DNA of 64,000 bases from positions 1 to 64,000 of the forward strand of contig JAVVVD010000005.1 in assembly GCA_036652795.1 (NCBI GenBank), given 5' to 3'. This stretch comes from JAVVVD01 sp036652795 (GTDB taxonomy: Bacteria > Bacillota > Clostridia > Christensenellales > CAG-138). The notes under the pieces were generated by a model, which did no database searches, had not been told where the DNA came from, and saw only the letters and a program-made list of their open reading frames with translations. Numbering within the stretch: the first letter of the stretch is position 1; every line of letters begins with the position of its first letter. Positions 1-10,600 of this stretch are shown piece by piece. The position numbers and the translations under genes were made by a program.

Positions 1-75
1 CTTGCCGTGGTCAACATGCCCTATCGTTCCGATGTTTACGTGCGGCTTATTGCGTTCAAATTTTGCCTTTGCCAT
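1..75 (-). CDS. tuf: Elongation factor Tu, N-terminal fragment cut by window edge
   Basis: The minus strand reads MAKAKFERNKPHVNIGTIGH and continues VDHGK to the window edge, which is the invariant N-terminus of EF-Tu ending in the start of the P-loop GHVDHGK. EF-Tu carries aminoacyl-tRNA to the ribosome as a GTP complex. Only 25 codons are present. A GGAGG ribosome-binding site lies just upstream of the ATG. The gene follows fusA directly, the usual str-operon order rpsL-rpsG-fusA-tuf. Confidence 0.95.
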   Translation of the reverse strand, partial: MAKAKFERNKPHVNIGTIGHVDHGK

Positions 76-113
76 TTTTACCTTTCCTCCAAATTAGTTT
101 TAAATTGTTATAT

Positions 114-2180
114 TTATCTTCCCAGAATCTTCTTGGCCACATTATCCGAAACCCGCTCATAGTGGTCAAACTGCATGGTGAATGTGCCTCGACCCTGTGT
201 GCGTGATCTCAGGTCTGTAGCATAACCAAACATCTCAGACAATGGTGCAATAGCGTCTATCACCTGCGCGTTACCGCGTGCTGATGTGCCCTCTATCCTG
301 CCGCGCCTGCTGGTTATGTTGCCAAGGACGTCTCCCATATATTCCTCCGGCATCACAACCTCGATCTTCATCATTGGCTCAAGCAGTACGGAGCCGGCCT
401 TTTCAAGCGCATCCTTCATGGCCATGCTACCCGCAATTTTATATGCCATTTCTGAAGAGTCAACATCATGATAGCTGCCGTCCAGAAGCGTAGCCTTAAA
501 GTCAACCACCTCGTAACCGCCGAGAGCTCCGCTACCCGAAGCTTCCGTTATACCGCGTTGTATCGGGGCAATATATTCTTTGGGAATACTTCCGCCCACT
601 GTCTTATCTTCAAATACAAAGCCTGAACCTGGCTCCAACGGCGAAAATTCCACGATACAATGGCCGTACTGTCCATGTCCACCGGTCTGGCGTACATAGC
701 GGCCTTCGCACTTGACCGTCTTTGTGATGGCCTCGCGGTAAGCAACCTGGGGCGCACCCACCTTGCATTCCACATGGAATTCACGTATAAGCCTATCCAC
801 TATTATTTCAAGATGCAATTCGCCCATTCCGGCTATTATCGTCTGACCCGTTTCATCATCGGTATAGGTTTTAAACGTTGGATCCTCATCCGCCAGCTTG
901 ATAAGCGCCATGCCCATCTTCTCTTGCCCCGCCTTGGTCTTAGGTTCTATCGCCACCCTGATAACAGGGTCAGGGAACTCCATTGTTTCAAGCAGCATAC
1001 GCTTATTTTCTGCGCATAGTGTATCGCCTGTGCCTGTTTCCTTCAGGCCCACTATTGCGCATATATCGCCTGCATATGCCTCGTCAATCTCGGTACGGCT
1101 GGCTGCGTGTATGAGCAGTATGCGACCCGCGCGTTCGCGTCTATCCTTAGACGAGTTGTATACGTATGATCCGGATTTCAATGTACCGCTATACACCCTT
1201 ACGAACGCCAGTTTACCCACAAACGGGTCGGCCACTATCTTGAAGGCCAGCGCTGCAAATGGTTCGTTATCTGCTGGGTTTGTTTCGATTATGGTCTGTT
1301 TATCCATGCTCGTGCCTGTCGCTGCCGGAACATCCAGCGGTGATGGCATAAAGTCCACAATATCGTCCAACAGCAGCTGCACACCCTTATTGCGATATGA
1401 GGTGCCGCAGCATACGGGAACTATGCGGTTTGCGATCGTGCCGCGGCGCATAGCGATTTTAATTTCCTCTTTGGTGGGCTCAATACCATCAAGGTATTTC
1501 ACCATCAGCGCCTCGTCCTCATCGGCAGCCGCTTCTATCATTGCAGTGTGGTATTCGGCGGCTTTAGCCTTGAGATGCTCGGGGATTTCTTCCTCGCGCA
1601 CATCCAAGCCATTATCGTCGTAATAGACCTCGGCCTTCATTTTCAAAAGGTCAATTATGCCCCTGAAATCTGCTTCGCTGCCTATTGGAAGCTGTATTGG
1701 CACAGCATTAGCGCCAAGTCTCTCCCTCATCATGGACACAACATTATAAAAGTCTGCACCTACAATGTCCATCTTGTTGACATACGCCATACGTGGCACA
1801 CCGTATTTGGAAGCCTGCCTCCAAACCGTTTCTGATTGTGGCTCGACGCCACCCTTTGCACAGAATACCGCAACAGCGCCATCCAGCACTCTAAGTGAAC
1901 GCTCCACCTCCACGGTAAAATCGACGTGACCAGGCGTGTCAATGATATTAATGCGGTGTCCCCGCCAGTAGGCGGTAGTTGCAGCCGACGCGATTGTTAT
2001 GCCGCGTTCCTGCTCCTGCACCATAAAGTCCATGGTTGCGGCACCTTCATGCACCTCCCCAACCTTGTGTATCTTGCCCGTATAGAACAATATACGCTCT
2101 GTTGTTGTGGTCTTTCCGGCATCTATGTGTGCCATTATACCGATGTTCCTCGTCATCTCAAGCGATGTTTCTCTCGGCAT
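114..2180 (-). CDS. fusA: Elongation factor G
   Basis: Ribosomal translocation GTPase of about 688 residues, the normal family length. The N-terminus has the G1 loop AHIDAGKTTTTERILFYTG (about residues 17-35), followed by RGITI in switch I, DTPGHVDF (G3) and NKMDIVGAD (G4). The C-terminal part holds the domain IV/V sequences GGHGQYGH and RRGRIEG. I chose the ATG at 2180 because AGGAGG sits about seven bases upstream; the in-frame GTG at 2186 abuts that AGGAGG and would have no spacer. It lies 53 bases after rpsG and 38 before tuf in the str operon. No unusual residues were noticed. Confidence 0.97.
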   Translation of the reverse strand: MPRETSLEMTRNIGIMAHIDAGKTTTTERILFYTGKIHKVGEVHEGAATMDFMVQEQERGITIASAATTAYWRGHRINIIDTPGHVDFTVEVERSLRVLDGAVAVFCAKGGVEPQSETVWRQASKYGVPRMAYVNKMDIVGADFYNVVSMMRERLGANAVPIQLPIGSEADFRGIIDLLKMKAEVYYDDNGLDVREEEIPEHLKAKAAEYHTAMIEAAADEDEALMVKYLDGIEPTKEEIKIAMRRGTIANRIVPVCCGTSYRNKGVQLLLDDIVDFMPSPLDVPAATGTSMDKQTIIETNPADNEPFAALAFKIVADPFVGKLAFVRVYSGTLKSGSYVYNSSKDRRERAGRILLIHAASRTEIDEAYAGDICAIVGLKETGTGDTLCAENKRMLLETMEFPDPVIRVAIEPKTKAGQEKMGMALIKLADEDPTFKTYTDDETGQTIIAGMGELHLEIIVDRLIREFHVECKVGAPQVAYREAITKTVKCEGRYVRQTGGHGQYGHCIVEFSPLEPGSGFVFEDKTVGGSIPKEYIAPIQRGITEASGSGALGGYEVVDFKATLLDGSYHDVDSSEMAYKIAGSMAMKDALEKAGSVLLEPMMKIEVVMPEEYMGDVLGNITSRRGRIEGTSARGNAQVIDAIAPLSEMFGYATDLRSRTQGRGTFTMQFDHYERVSDNVAKKILGR

Positions 2181-2233
2181 GGTCACTCCTCCTTTCTCCG
2201 CGGAATGGTAAATTTAAATACATAGTTTTGATA

Positions 2234-2704
2234 TTACCACCTATAATGTGCAAAGGCCTTGTTGGCTTCTGCCATCTTGTGGACATCCTCCTTCTTCTTG
2301 AAGGCGCTACCTGTAGAGTTGGCCGCATCCATTATTTCGCCTGCAAGGCGTTCCATCATTGTGCGCTCGCTGCGGGCGCGGGAATAGTTGATCAGCCAGC
2401 GCAGGCCAAGTGTCTGGCGCCGCTCTGGACGTATCTCGATGGGAACCTGATAGGTAGCACCACCTACACGGCGTGCCTTAACCTCCAGCACTGGCATAAC
2501 GTTTTCCATAGCCTGCTGAAAAACCTCGTTAGGTTCACGTCCGGTTTTGCTCTTTATGATGTCGAATGCACCGTAGCACGCTTTTTGAGCTGTTCCACGC
2601 TTGCCGTCCAGCATCACCTGGTTGATAAGCTTCGTTACGATCTTGCCACCGTATATGGGATCGTCGAGCACTTCACGTTTTGGTATAAATCCGCGTCTTG
2701 GCAT
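2234..2704 (-). CDS. rpsG: 30S ribosomal protein S7
   Basis: 156-residue small-subunit protein, the usual length. It starts MPRRGFIPKREVLDDPIYGG and contains the S7 signature around GGATYQVPIEIRPERRQTLG (about residues 80-99) and RSERTMMERLAGEI. S7 nucleates assembly of the 30S head by binding the 3' domain of 16S rRNA and, in other bacteria, represses its own operon by binding the mRNA. An AAGGAGG site precedes the ATG. The gap to rpsL is only 12 bases, so the two genes are cotranscribed. Confidence 0.98.
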   Translation of the reverse strand: MPRRGFIPKREVLDDPIYGGKIVTKLINQVMLDGKRGTAQKACYGAFDIIKSKTGREPNEVFQQAMENVMPVLEVKARRVGGATYQVPIEIRPERRQTLGLRWLINYSRARSERTMMERLAGEIMDAANSTGSAFKKKEDVHKMAEANKAFAHYRW

Positions 2705-2716
2705 AACTTTCCCTCC

Positions 2717-3091
2717 TTATTTCTTGGGGCGCTTAGCGCCATACAGTGAGCGGGCCTGCATACGTCCGGCAACGCCGGCAGTATCAAGAGCGCCACGAAT
2801 AATGTGATAACGCACACCGGGAAGGTCCTTAACACGGCCGCCCCTTATCAGCACAACAGAGTGCTCCTGCAGATTGTGTCCGATACCGGGGATATATGCG
2901 GTACCTTCAAGCCCATCCGTAAGACGTATTCTTGCAATCTTACGAAGCGCTGAGTTAGGCTTCTTTGGCGTCATTGTACGCACTGCGGTACAAACACCGC
3001 GGCGCTGTGGGCACTGCTTCAGTATAGGGGCATTCGATTTATACTGAACCTTTTCCCTGCCTTTGCGAACCAATTGGTTAATTGTAGGCAT
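2717..3091 (-). CDS. rpsL: 30S ribosomal protein S12
   Basis: 124-residue decoding-centre protein, first gene of the str operon here (rpsL-rpsG-fusA-tuf). It contains TPKKPNSALRKIARIRL and GRVKDLPGVRYHIIRG. The two lysines linked to streptomycin sensitivity in other bacteria (in PKKPNS and VKDLPG) are both present, so the sequence gives no sign of high-level ribosomal streptomycin resistance. A GGAGG site precedes the ATG. A consensus-like promoter and a leader hairpin lie upstream, between this gene and the Cys-rich membrane protein gene. Confidence 0.98.
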   Translation of the reverse strand: MPTINQLVRKGREKVQYKSNAPILKQCPQRRGVCTAVRTMTPKKPNSALRKIARIRLTDGLEGTAYIPGIGHNLQEHSVVLIRGGRVKDLPGVRYHIIRGALDTAGVAGRMQARSLYGAKRPKK

Positions 3092-3137
3092 TGGAATCCT
3101 CCTGTTTTTGATTGAATTAAATATTTATATCAAGAAA

Positions 3138-3163
3138 ATCCTCTGCAACCCCTTGAAGAGGAT
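3138..3163 (-). terminator. Leader hairpin of the str operon, possible attenuator
   Basis: On the minus strand ATCCTCT and AGAGGAT form a 7-bp stem (3157-3163 with 3138-3144) with a 12-base loop, followed by TTTCTTG. It lies between the predicted start of transcription and rpsL. The short stem and imperfect T-run make it a weak terminator or attenuator; regulation is inference. Confidence 0.4.
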
Positions 3164-3238
3164 GTTTTCCGCAAAATACACGGGCGCATTCATTAAAACA
3201 CACATAGAAACACGTCCTAGCAAACGCATACCCTACGC

Positions 3239-3267
3239 ATTTTAACAAACACGCCACGTAATGTCAA
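3239..3267 (-). promoter_or_regulatory. Sigma-A type promoter for rpsL-rpsG-fusA-tuf
   Basis: The minus strand has TTGACA (3262-3267), a 17-base spacer and TAAAAT (3239-3244), close to the housekeeping consensus. Transcription would start near 3232, giving an approximately 140-base leader before rpsL that contains the hairpin at 3138-3163. Confidence 0.75.
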
Positions 3268-3301
3268 ATTTTTTTATTTGATCCTTGATAATATTACATT
3301 C

Positions 3302-4030
3302 TCATAGCTCGCCTGTATACGCACCCTGTTTCACACGTTTGCTAGAAAATATCAATTTTGAAAAATTCTTATGCTCTGATTCCGTCAGCGGAAACCAGCC
3401 CATTGACCTCATCTGTACAAGCTTTGGCAATTCAAACACATCCATATAGGTATGCGTAAGGTATTTTTTCACAAGTTTTTTTCTTATTATGGAGCTAATC
3501 AGCCATGCAAGCAGTGTCACACCTACGAATATAGCTATAGGCAATATGCCGGATTTATCCTTTAGCCACTCGTTTATAGGGCGCATGCTCAATATGATTA
3601 TTGACAGCGCGCCAGCTATCGTAGTGCTTGCCATTACTATATACTCCACCAGCCTAAAGCGCTTTCGGCAATCATCGCAGCATGCAAGCTGCAATGGCAC
3701 AATGGAACCCGCCCGCGATCTTGTCTTCATGCCCAGCAAAATACTCTTTTCGCGCTTTGGTTCAGGATTTCCAACATCCAGCAGCCCATAACACGTGCGT
3801 TTACCCTTATTTGCGCCCCTGCACAAAACGCACGAATCACCTGTAAACAGTTCACTCACGCCGCCCTCAGGCATAATGGCGTCAAGGGCGTCAAGATCGC
3901 TCATAATGGAATCACAGTCCTCCTTATGTCGGCCTGCCACGGTGCAGCTTTCGCAGCTTTGCATATTGAGCACCATGCAGTAACGGCTCCCATATAGCGG
4001 ACAATCCGTATTTTCGTAATGTTTTTCCAT
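3302..4030 (-). CDS. Cys-rich membrane protein of unknown function
   Basis: 242 residues, not recognised. The N-terminal half is rich in cysteine: single cysteines near residues 10, 18, 26, 29 and 39, then CVLC near 87-90 with a further C about 12 residues on, and CCDDC near 136-140. The spacing suggests bound zinc or disulfides. Two hydrophobic segments follow (about 148-170 and 180-205), then a basic, soluble tail of about 50 residues. No signal peptide is seen, so the Cys-rich part probably faces the cytoplasm. The gene sits between rpoC and rpsL, where many Firmicutes carry a small L7Ae-like protein gene instead. It is 92 bases after rpoC, separated by a strong hairpin. Being a real gene is supported by length, start context and placement; function is unknown. 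Confidence 0.7.
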   Translation of the reverse strand: MEKHYENTDCPLYGSRYCMVLNMQSCESCTVAGRHKEDCDSIMSDLDALDAIMPEGGVSELFTGDSCVLCRGANKGKRTCYGLLDVGNPEPKREKSILLGMKTRSRAGSIVPLQLACCDDCRKRFRLVEYIVMASTTIAGALSIIILSMRPINEWLKDKSGILPIAIFVGVTLLAWLISSIIRKKLVKKYLTHTYMDVFELPKLVQMRSMGWFPLTESEHKNFSKLIFSSKRVKQGAYTGEL

Positions 4031-4068
4031 TTGATTCCCCTTTCAGTTCAAAAGCACCGCCATGCACA

Positions 4069-4100
4069 ATTCGCAACGCGCCATATGGAGCGTTGCGAAT
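4069..4100 (-). other. Strong hairpin between rpoC and the downstream gene
   Basis: ATTCGCAACGC and GCGTTGCGAAT form a perfect 11-bp stem with a 10-base loop. No T-run follows on the minus strand, so it is more likely an mRNA-stabilising or processing hairpin than a clean terminator. Confidence 0.6.
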
Positions 4101-4122
4101 GCTGCTTATCCGATCATCGGTT

Positions 4123-7100
4123 TCATTCTATTGGGCTTCTTGTAACATCAACGTTACGATATCGTTTAAGGCCAATGCCCGCCGGTATCAGTTTGCCTAT
4201 AATAACGTTTTCTTTAAGTCCTACCAATGGATCTATCTTGCCTTTTATCGCGGCCTCTGTAAGCACGCGCGTCGTCTCCTGGAATGACGCAGCGGACAGG
4301 AATGAATCCGTTGCCAATGCCGCCTTTGTTATACCCAGCAGCTTACGCTTGGCTACCGCCGGCTGACCGCCCTTGTCAATTATATCCTCATTTTCGCGCT
4401 CAAAGCGGAATATATCAATCAGCTCACCCGGTAGCATAGTGGTATCCCCGTTATTTTCCACCTGTACCTTGCGCAGCATCTGACGGATTATAACCTCTAT
4501 ATGCTTATCCGCTATTTCAACGCCCTGCAAACGATATACGCTCTGTACTTCCTTTAGCATATATGCCTGCACTCCCTTGACTCCCTTTATCTTGAGGATA
4601 TCATTTGGGTTAATCGAGCCGTCCGTAAGCTCATCGCCGGCTTCTACCATGTCCTTATCCTTAACGCGCAACTTGGAGCCAAACGGTATCAGATATTTTT
4701 CAACCTCGCCGTCCTCATTTGAAACTACCGCCTCACGCTTTTTGCCTTCGGTAAGCGTTACTCTTCCGTTTATTTCGCTTATTACAGCAAGGCCCTTTGG
4801 CTTTCGTGCCTCAAATATTTCTACCACACGCGGCAGACCCTGTGTTATATCCTCAGCCGATGCAACACCGCCCGTATGGAAAGTACGCATCGTAAGCTGT
4901 GTGCCAGGTTCGCCTATTGCCTGAGCTGCAATTATACCAACCGCCTCGCCTATATCCACAGGTTGACCTGTTGCGAGGTTTGCGCCATAGCAGTGAGCGC
5001 ATACGCCATGCTCACTACGGCATGTGAATACCGAGCGGCAAACAACGCTTTTCAGCCCGGAATTTATTATTCTATCCCTTATGTCAAATGTTATCAGCTC
5101 ATTGCTGCCCACTATTAGCTCTCCGGTTTGCGGGTCAAGCACGTTCTCCGCTGTATAACGGCCAAGCAGTCTATCGCCCAGCGGCTCAACTACCTTATTG
5201 CCCTCATATATATCGGTAATTGGCATTCCCTTTGGCGTTTCTCCGCGCAGCACGTAGCAATCCTCTTCGCGGACTATTACATCCTGTGAAACGTCAACCA
5301 GTCGGCGCGTAAGATATCCCGAGTCAGCAGTACGCAACGCCGTATCAGCCAAGCCCTTTCTCGCACCATGCGAGGAGATGAAAAACTCCAGCACCGTCAG
5401 ACCCTCACGGAAGTTTGCGCGTATAGGCACCTCGATTATCTGACCCGATGGATCCGCCATAAGTCCACGCATACCCGCCAACTGACGAATCTGGCTTATA
5501 CTTCCACGTGCGCCTGAATTTGCCATCATATATATGGGGTTATACTGATCAAGGTCAGCCATCAAAGCATCCGTAACATCGTTTGTAGCCTTTTCCCAGA
5601 TTCTAATCACGTTGCTTCTGCGTTCAGCATCCGAAAGCATACCGGAACGGAAAAGGTTATCTATGTTTTCGACCTCTAACTCCGCCCCCGCCAATATAGC
5701 CGGCTTTTCCTTAGGAACGGTTATATCCTGGAAGCCCACCGTTATGCCGCCCTTTGTTGAATAGGTAAAGCCCAGCTTTTTGATTCTATCAAGCATTTCG
5801 CTTGTTACCGTGGAACCGTGACGGCGATAGCACCTATCAACGATTTTACCCAAATCCTTTTTAACCACCAGCTTATCAATCTCCAGCACAAACATATTGT
5901 CCGGAGTGCTGCGATCCACATAGCCCAAATCCTGAGGTATCGCGTTATTGAATATAAGCCTACCGACTGAGGTGTCAATCACTTTGCGGTGCTTTTGGCC
6001 ATCCCATTCACGCTCTATACGCACCTTTACCTTGGCCTGAAGCGAAACCGCACCCGTCTGATAAGCCATGTTTGCTTCATCTTCGTTGCAGAATATCTTG
6101 CCCTCACCCTTTTCACCCTCACGCTGTAGCGTCAGGTAGTAGCAGCCTATTACCATATCCTGCGTCGGGCATACAACAGGCTTCCCATCCTGCGGTTTAA
6201 GTATATTGTTTGAAGCCAGCATCAGGAATCTTGCCTCTGCCTGCGCTTCAACTGAAAGCGGAACGTGCACAGCCATCTGATCGCCGTCGAAGTCTGCGTT
6301 GTACGCTGTGCATACCAGCGGATGCAGCTTTATCGCTCTGCCCTCAACCAGCACCGGCTCAAACGCCTGTATACCAAGCCTATGCAGCGTAGGTGCGCGG
6401 TTCAACAGTACCGGATGATCCTTGATCACACCCTCCAGCACATCCCAAACCTCGGTTTTTACGCGTTCCACCATGCGCTTGGCGCTCTTAATGTTGTGTG
6501 CATAGCCATCCTCGACCAGTTTCTTCATAACGAACGGCTTAAACAGCTCCAGCGCCATCTCCTTTGGCAGACCACACTGATACATCTTTAAGTCAGGTCC
6601 TACAACTATAACTGAACGCCCGGAATAGTCCACGCGCTTGCCAAGTAGGTTCTGACGGAAACGGCCCTGTTTGCCGCGCAGCATATCCGAAAGGGATTTT
6701 AACGGCCTGTTGCCCGGGCCCGTTACCGGCCTCCCGCGCCTACCGTTATCTATAAGCGCATCCACTGCCTCCTGCAACATACGCTTCTCGTTGCGCACTA
6801 TAATATCCGGCGCGCGCAATTCAAGCAGTCGCTTAAGGCGGTTATTCCGGTTTATTACACGGCGATATAGGTCGTTGAGATCGCTTGTGGCAAATCTGCC
6901 GCCATCAAGCTGCACCATCGGCCTAAGCTCCGGAGGAATTACCGGTATAACGTCCATTATTATCCATTCGGGCTTGTTTCCGCTGGTAATAAACGCCATC
7001 GCCACCTCAAGGCGCTTTATCGCATTGGCGCGCTTTTGTCCGGTGGATGTATTTATCTCCTCGCGCAGCTCTTTTTCCAGCTTTGGAAGATTGAGCTGCT

Positions 7101-7641
7101 TTAGCAGTTCCTTTATCGCTTCCGCGCCCATTCCCGCTTTAAAGCTCTTAACGCCATATTCAGCCTGAGCGTCACGGTATTCCTTATCGGTAAGCAGCTG
7201 CTTATGCATAAGCGGCGTGGTTCCCGGATCCGTCACAACAAAGCTCGCAAAATACAGTATCTTTTCCAGCTCTCGCGGGGACATATCCAGCAGCATCTTC
7301 ATGCGGCAGGGTATGCCTTTGAAGTACCATATGTGAGACACTGGCGCTGCCAATTCGATGTGGCCCATGCGCTCCCTGCGTACCTTTGCACGTGTTACTT
7401 CAACGCCGCACTTGTCGCAGACAACACCCTTATAGCGCACACGCTTATAGCGTCCGCAGTGACACTCCCAGTCCTTGGTTGGCCCGAATATCCTCTCGCA
7501 AAACAGACCGTCACGCTCCGGTTTGAGCGTACGGTAATTTATGGTTTCAGGCTTTTTAACTTCGCCGTGCGACCATTCAAGTATTTTCTCGGGAGATGCA
7601 AGACCTATCTGTATAGCATCGAAATTCGTGAGTTCGAACAA
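4123..7641 (-). CDS. rpoC: RNA polymerase subunit beta'
   Basis: 1172 residues, the compact Gram-positive length. The N-terminal zinc ribbon is visible (CHCGRYKRVRYKGVVCDKCG, about residues 60-79), as is the catalytic magnesium loop YNADFDGDQMAVH (about 450) and the second cysteine cluster CRSVFTCRSEHGVCAHCYG near residue 870. Start codon is TTG (MFELTNFDAI) preceded by AGGGAGAG; the spacing supports this start and no nearer ATG fits. It is 24 bases downstream of rpoB and certainly cotranscribed with it. Confidence 0.98.
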   Translation of the reverse strand: MFELTNFDAIQIGLASPEKILEWSHGEVKKPETINYRTLKPERDGLFCERIFGPTKDWECHCGRYKRVRYKGVVCDKCGVEVTRAKVRRERMGHIELAAPVSHIWYFKGIPCRMKMLLDMSPRELEKILYFASFVVTDPGTTPLMHKQLLTDKEYRDAQAEYGVKSFKAGMGAEAIKELLKQLNLPKLEKELREEINTSTGQKRANAIKRLEVAMAFITSGNKPEWIIMDVIPVIPPELRPMVQLDGGRFATSDLNDLYRRVINRNNRLKRLLELRAPDIIVRNEKRMLQEAVDALIDNGRRGRPVTGPGNRPLKSLSDMLRGKQGRFRQNLLGKRVDYSGRSVIVVGPDLKMYQCGLPKEMALELFKPFVMKKLVEDGYAHNIKSAKRMVERVKTEVWDVLEGVIKDHPVLLNRAPTLHRLGIQAFEPVLVEGRAIKLHPLVCTAYNADFDGDQMAVHVPLSVEAQAEARFLMLASNNILKPQDGKPVVCPTQDMVIGCYYLTLQREGEKGEGKIFCNEDEANMAYQTGAVSLQAKVKVRIEREWDGQKHRKVIDTSVGRLIFNNAIPQDLGYVDRSTPDNMFVLEIDKLVVKKDLGKIVDRCYRRHGSTVTSEMLDRIKKLGFTYSTKGGITVGFQDITVPKEKPAILAGAELEVENIDNLFRSGMLSDAERRSNVIRIWEKATNDVTDALMADLDQYNPIYMMANSGARGSISQIRQLAGMRGLMADPSGQIIEVPIRANFREGLTVLEFFISSHGARKGLADTALRTADSGYLTRRLVDVSQDVIVREEDCYVLRGETPKGMPITDIYEGNKVVEPLGDRLLGRYTAENVLDPQTGELIVGSNELITFDIRDRIINSGLKSVVCRSVFTCRSEHGVCAHCYGANLATGQPVDIGEAVGIIAAQAIGEPGTQLTMRTFHTGGVASAEDITQGLPRVVEIFEARKPKGLAVISEINGRVTLTEGKKREAVVSNEDGEVEKYLIPFGSKLRVKDKDMVEAGDELTDGSINPNDILKIKGVKGVQAYMLKEVQSVYRLQGVEIADKHIEVIIRQMLRKVQVENNGDTTMLPGELIDIFRFERENEDIIDKGGQPAVAKRKLLGITKAALATDSFLSAASFQETTRVLTEAAIKGKIDPLVGLKENVIIGKLIPAGIGLKRYRNVDVTRSPIE

Positions 7642-7665
7642 TTTATTTCTCTCCCTTCGGCTTTG

Positions 7666-10600
7666 TTACTTGTCGTCCTTGTTCTCAAGTACGCTGAAGC
7701 CTGCCTTTTCAAAATCGCCTTCAGCATTGTCCACATCTTCATTCTCATCTATATCGAACTCATCGAATTCAGAGAATTCGCTTCCCGGTGCGTGAATGCT
7801 GGCCGGCACATCCTCAACCCCGGCGATGTTAACATCGATCTGCGCCTCATCATCCTCGTCCACAGATTCGCCGATGAATATCTCCTCTTTGGTATCAGAC
7901 AATACCTTGATATCCAAGCCCAGCGACTGCAACTCCTTGATTAGCACCTTGAATGATTCCGGAACACCTGGCTCTGGAATGTTCTCGCCCTTTACTATCG
8001 CCTCATATGTTTTAACTCGGCCAACCACGTCATCGCTCTTAACAGTAAGAATTTCCTGTAGTGTGCTCGCTGCGCCGTATGCCTCCAACGCCCACACTTC
8101 CATCTCACCAAATCGCTGTCCGCCGAATTGTGCCTTGCCGCCCAAAGGTTGCTGTGTAACCAACGAATATGGACCAGTCGAGCGCGCATGTATCTTATCA
8201 TCCACCAGATGATGCAGCTTTAGGTAGTACATATATCCAACCGACACTCGGTTTTCAAAGGCCTCACCTGTGCGTCCGTCATACAGCACGGTCTTGCCGT
8301 CCTCATTCACGCCGGCGCGCTTAAGCAGTCCCTTTATGTCATCCTCGGTAGCACCGTCGAATACCGGCGTAGCTATATTCCATCCTAGCAGCTTCGCGGC
8401 CATGCCCAGATGCAGTTCGAGCACCTGCCCTATGTTCATACGCGAAGGCACACCCAATGGGTTTAGTACTATCTGAAGCGGCGTGCCATCCGGCATGAAG
8501 GGCATATCCTCTTCAGGCAGTATGCGTGAAATAACACCCTTGTTGCCATGTCGGCCTGCCATTTTATCGCCAACGGAGATTTTGCGCTTCTGCGCGATGT
8601 ATATGCGCACCAGCTCATTTACTCCCGGCGGCAGCTCGTCCTTGTTCTCACGCGTAAACAACTTTACGTCTACTATCACTCCGCCCTCGCCGTGCGGCAC
8701 CCGTAAAGAAGTATCACGCACTTCGCGCGCCTTTTCGCCAAATATCGCGCGTAGCAGCCGTTCTTCCGCGGTAAGCTCAGTTTCGCCCTTAGGCGTAACC
8801 TTGCCCACCAGAATATCGCCAGAGCGCACCTCCGCACCTATGCGGATTATGCCGCGTTCGTCAAGGTCACTAAGCGCATCCTCACCAACGTTTGGAATAT
8901 CGCGTGTGATCTCTTCTTCGCCCAGTTTTGTGTCACGCGCCTCTGTTTCGTGCTCATCTATATGGATGGAGGTATATACATCCTCCTTTACCAGCTTTTC
9001 GCTTATAAGCACCGCATCCTCGTAGTTGTACCCTTCCCATGGCATAAAGCCAATGAGTATGTTGCGCCCGAGCGCTATCTCGCCCTGCTCGGTAGATGCG
9101 CCGTCAGCCAGTACCTGACCCGCCGTCACAACATCGCCAACACTCACTATCGGACGCTGGTTTATGCAAGTGCCCTGGTTTGAGCGTTTGAATTTAATCA
9201 GTTTTTGCGTATGGAGCTGGCCCTTTTTATCTTCCACTATCACGCGGTTGGCGCTCACACTCTTAACTACGCCATCCACGCGTGTGAGTATCACAACACC
9301 GGAGTCATGTGCAGCCTTATATTCCATACCTGTGCCTATAATCGGTGCTTCAGGCTTTAGCAGCGGCACAGCCTGACGCTGCATGTTTGATCCCATCAGC
9401 GCGCGGTTTGCGTCGTCGTTTTCCAGGAATGGTATCATAGCCGTTGCCACCGAAACCAGCTGCTTGGGTGAAACGTCCATATAATCCACTTCGGTGTTTT
9501 TCACTTCAATTATCTGATCCAGTTTTCTCGCCACAACACGTTCCTTGGCAAACCATACCACGCCGTTATCATCTGTTGTCGGTTCATTGGCCTGCGCAAC
9601 AATAAATTCATCCTCTTCATCTGCGGTAAGATAAACTATCTGGTTAAGTATGCTCTTGTTTTTCGCATCTACAGTGCGGTACGGCGCCTCGATGAAGCCA
9701 TATTTATTTATCCTCGCATAGGTTGAAAGCGAGTTTATAAGGCCTATGTTGGGGCCTTCAGGCGTTTCTATCGGGCACATACGGCCATAATGTGAAAAGT
9801 GGACGTCTCGCACATCAAATGTGGCACGCTCACGGTTAAGACCTCCAGGCCCCAATGCCGAAAGGCGGCGCTTATGCGTAAGCTCCGCGAGCGGGTTGGT
9901 CTGGTCCATGAACTGCGAAAGCTGTGACGATCCGAAGAATTCCTTGATAGCCGCAGTTACAGGTCTTATGTTTATAAGATTGCTCGGCATTGCCGTTTCC
10001 ATATCCTGAAGGCTCATACGCTCACGCACCACGCGCTCAAGACGAGTCATGCCCACTCGGATCTGGTTTTGCAGCAGCTCGCCAACGCTTCTGATACGTC
10101 TATTCCCCAGATGGTCTATATCATCCGTGCGGCCTATTCCATAATTCATGCCTATAAGGTAGCTTACGGAAGCCACTATATCATCAGGTACTATGTGGCG
10201 CGGTATAAGATCGTGTATGCGGCTTTTAAGCAACTCTGCAAGCGCTTTTTCGTCCAGCTTATCATTCTCGCTAAGCAGCTGCATTAGTGTGGGATAATGT
10301 ACTTTTTCGTTGATGCCCGCAAGCTCAGGATCAAACGACAGATGTTTTGATGCATCCACAAACAGATTGCCCAGCACCTTTATGCGTTTGCCTTCCGCCA
10401 GCAGCGTTATCGCGCGTACACCGGCATTTTCTATGTTCTTTGCAGCCTCACGCGATATAGTTTCACCCTCGCCAACCAGCACCTCGCCTGTGGCAGGATC
10501 TATCACGTTATCCGCGCTCACCTGGTGGGTAATGCGCAGCGCCAACGAAAGCTTTTTATTGAATTTATAGCGTCCCACGCGTGCTAAATCATAGCGCTTA

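Noticed and set aside
898..1623. Long plus-strand open frame opposite fusA
   Set aside because: It is antisense to an essential, fully conserved gene, has no ribosome-binding site and encodes a low-complexity Ser-rich sequence, typical of a shadow frame. The same holds for other frames opposite rpoB, rpoC, ftsH and ileS.
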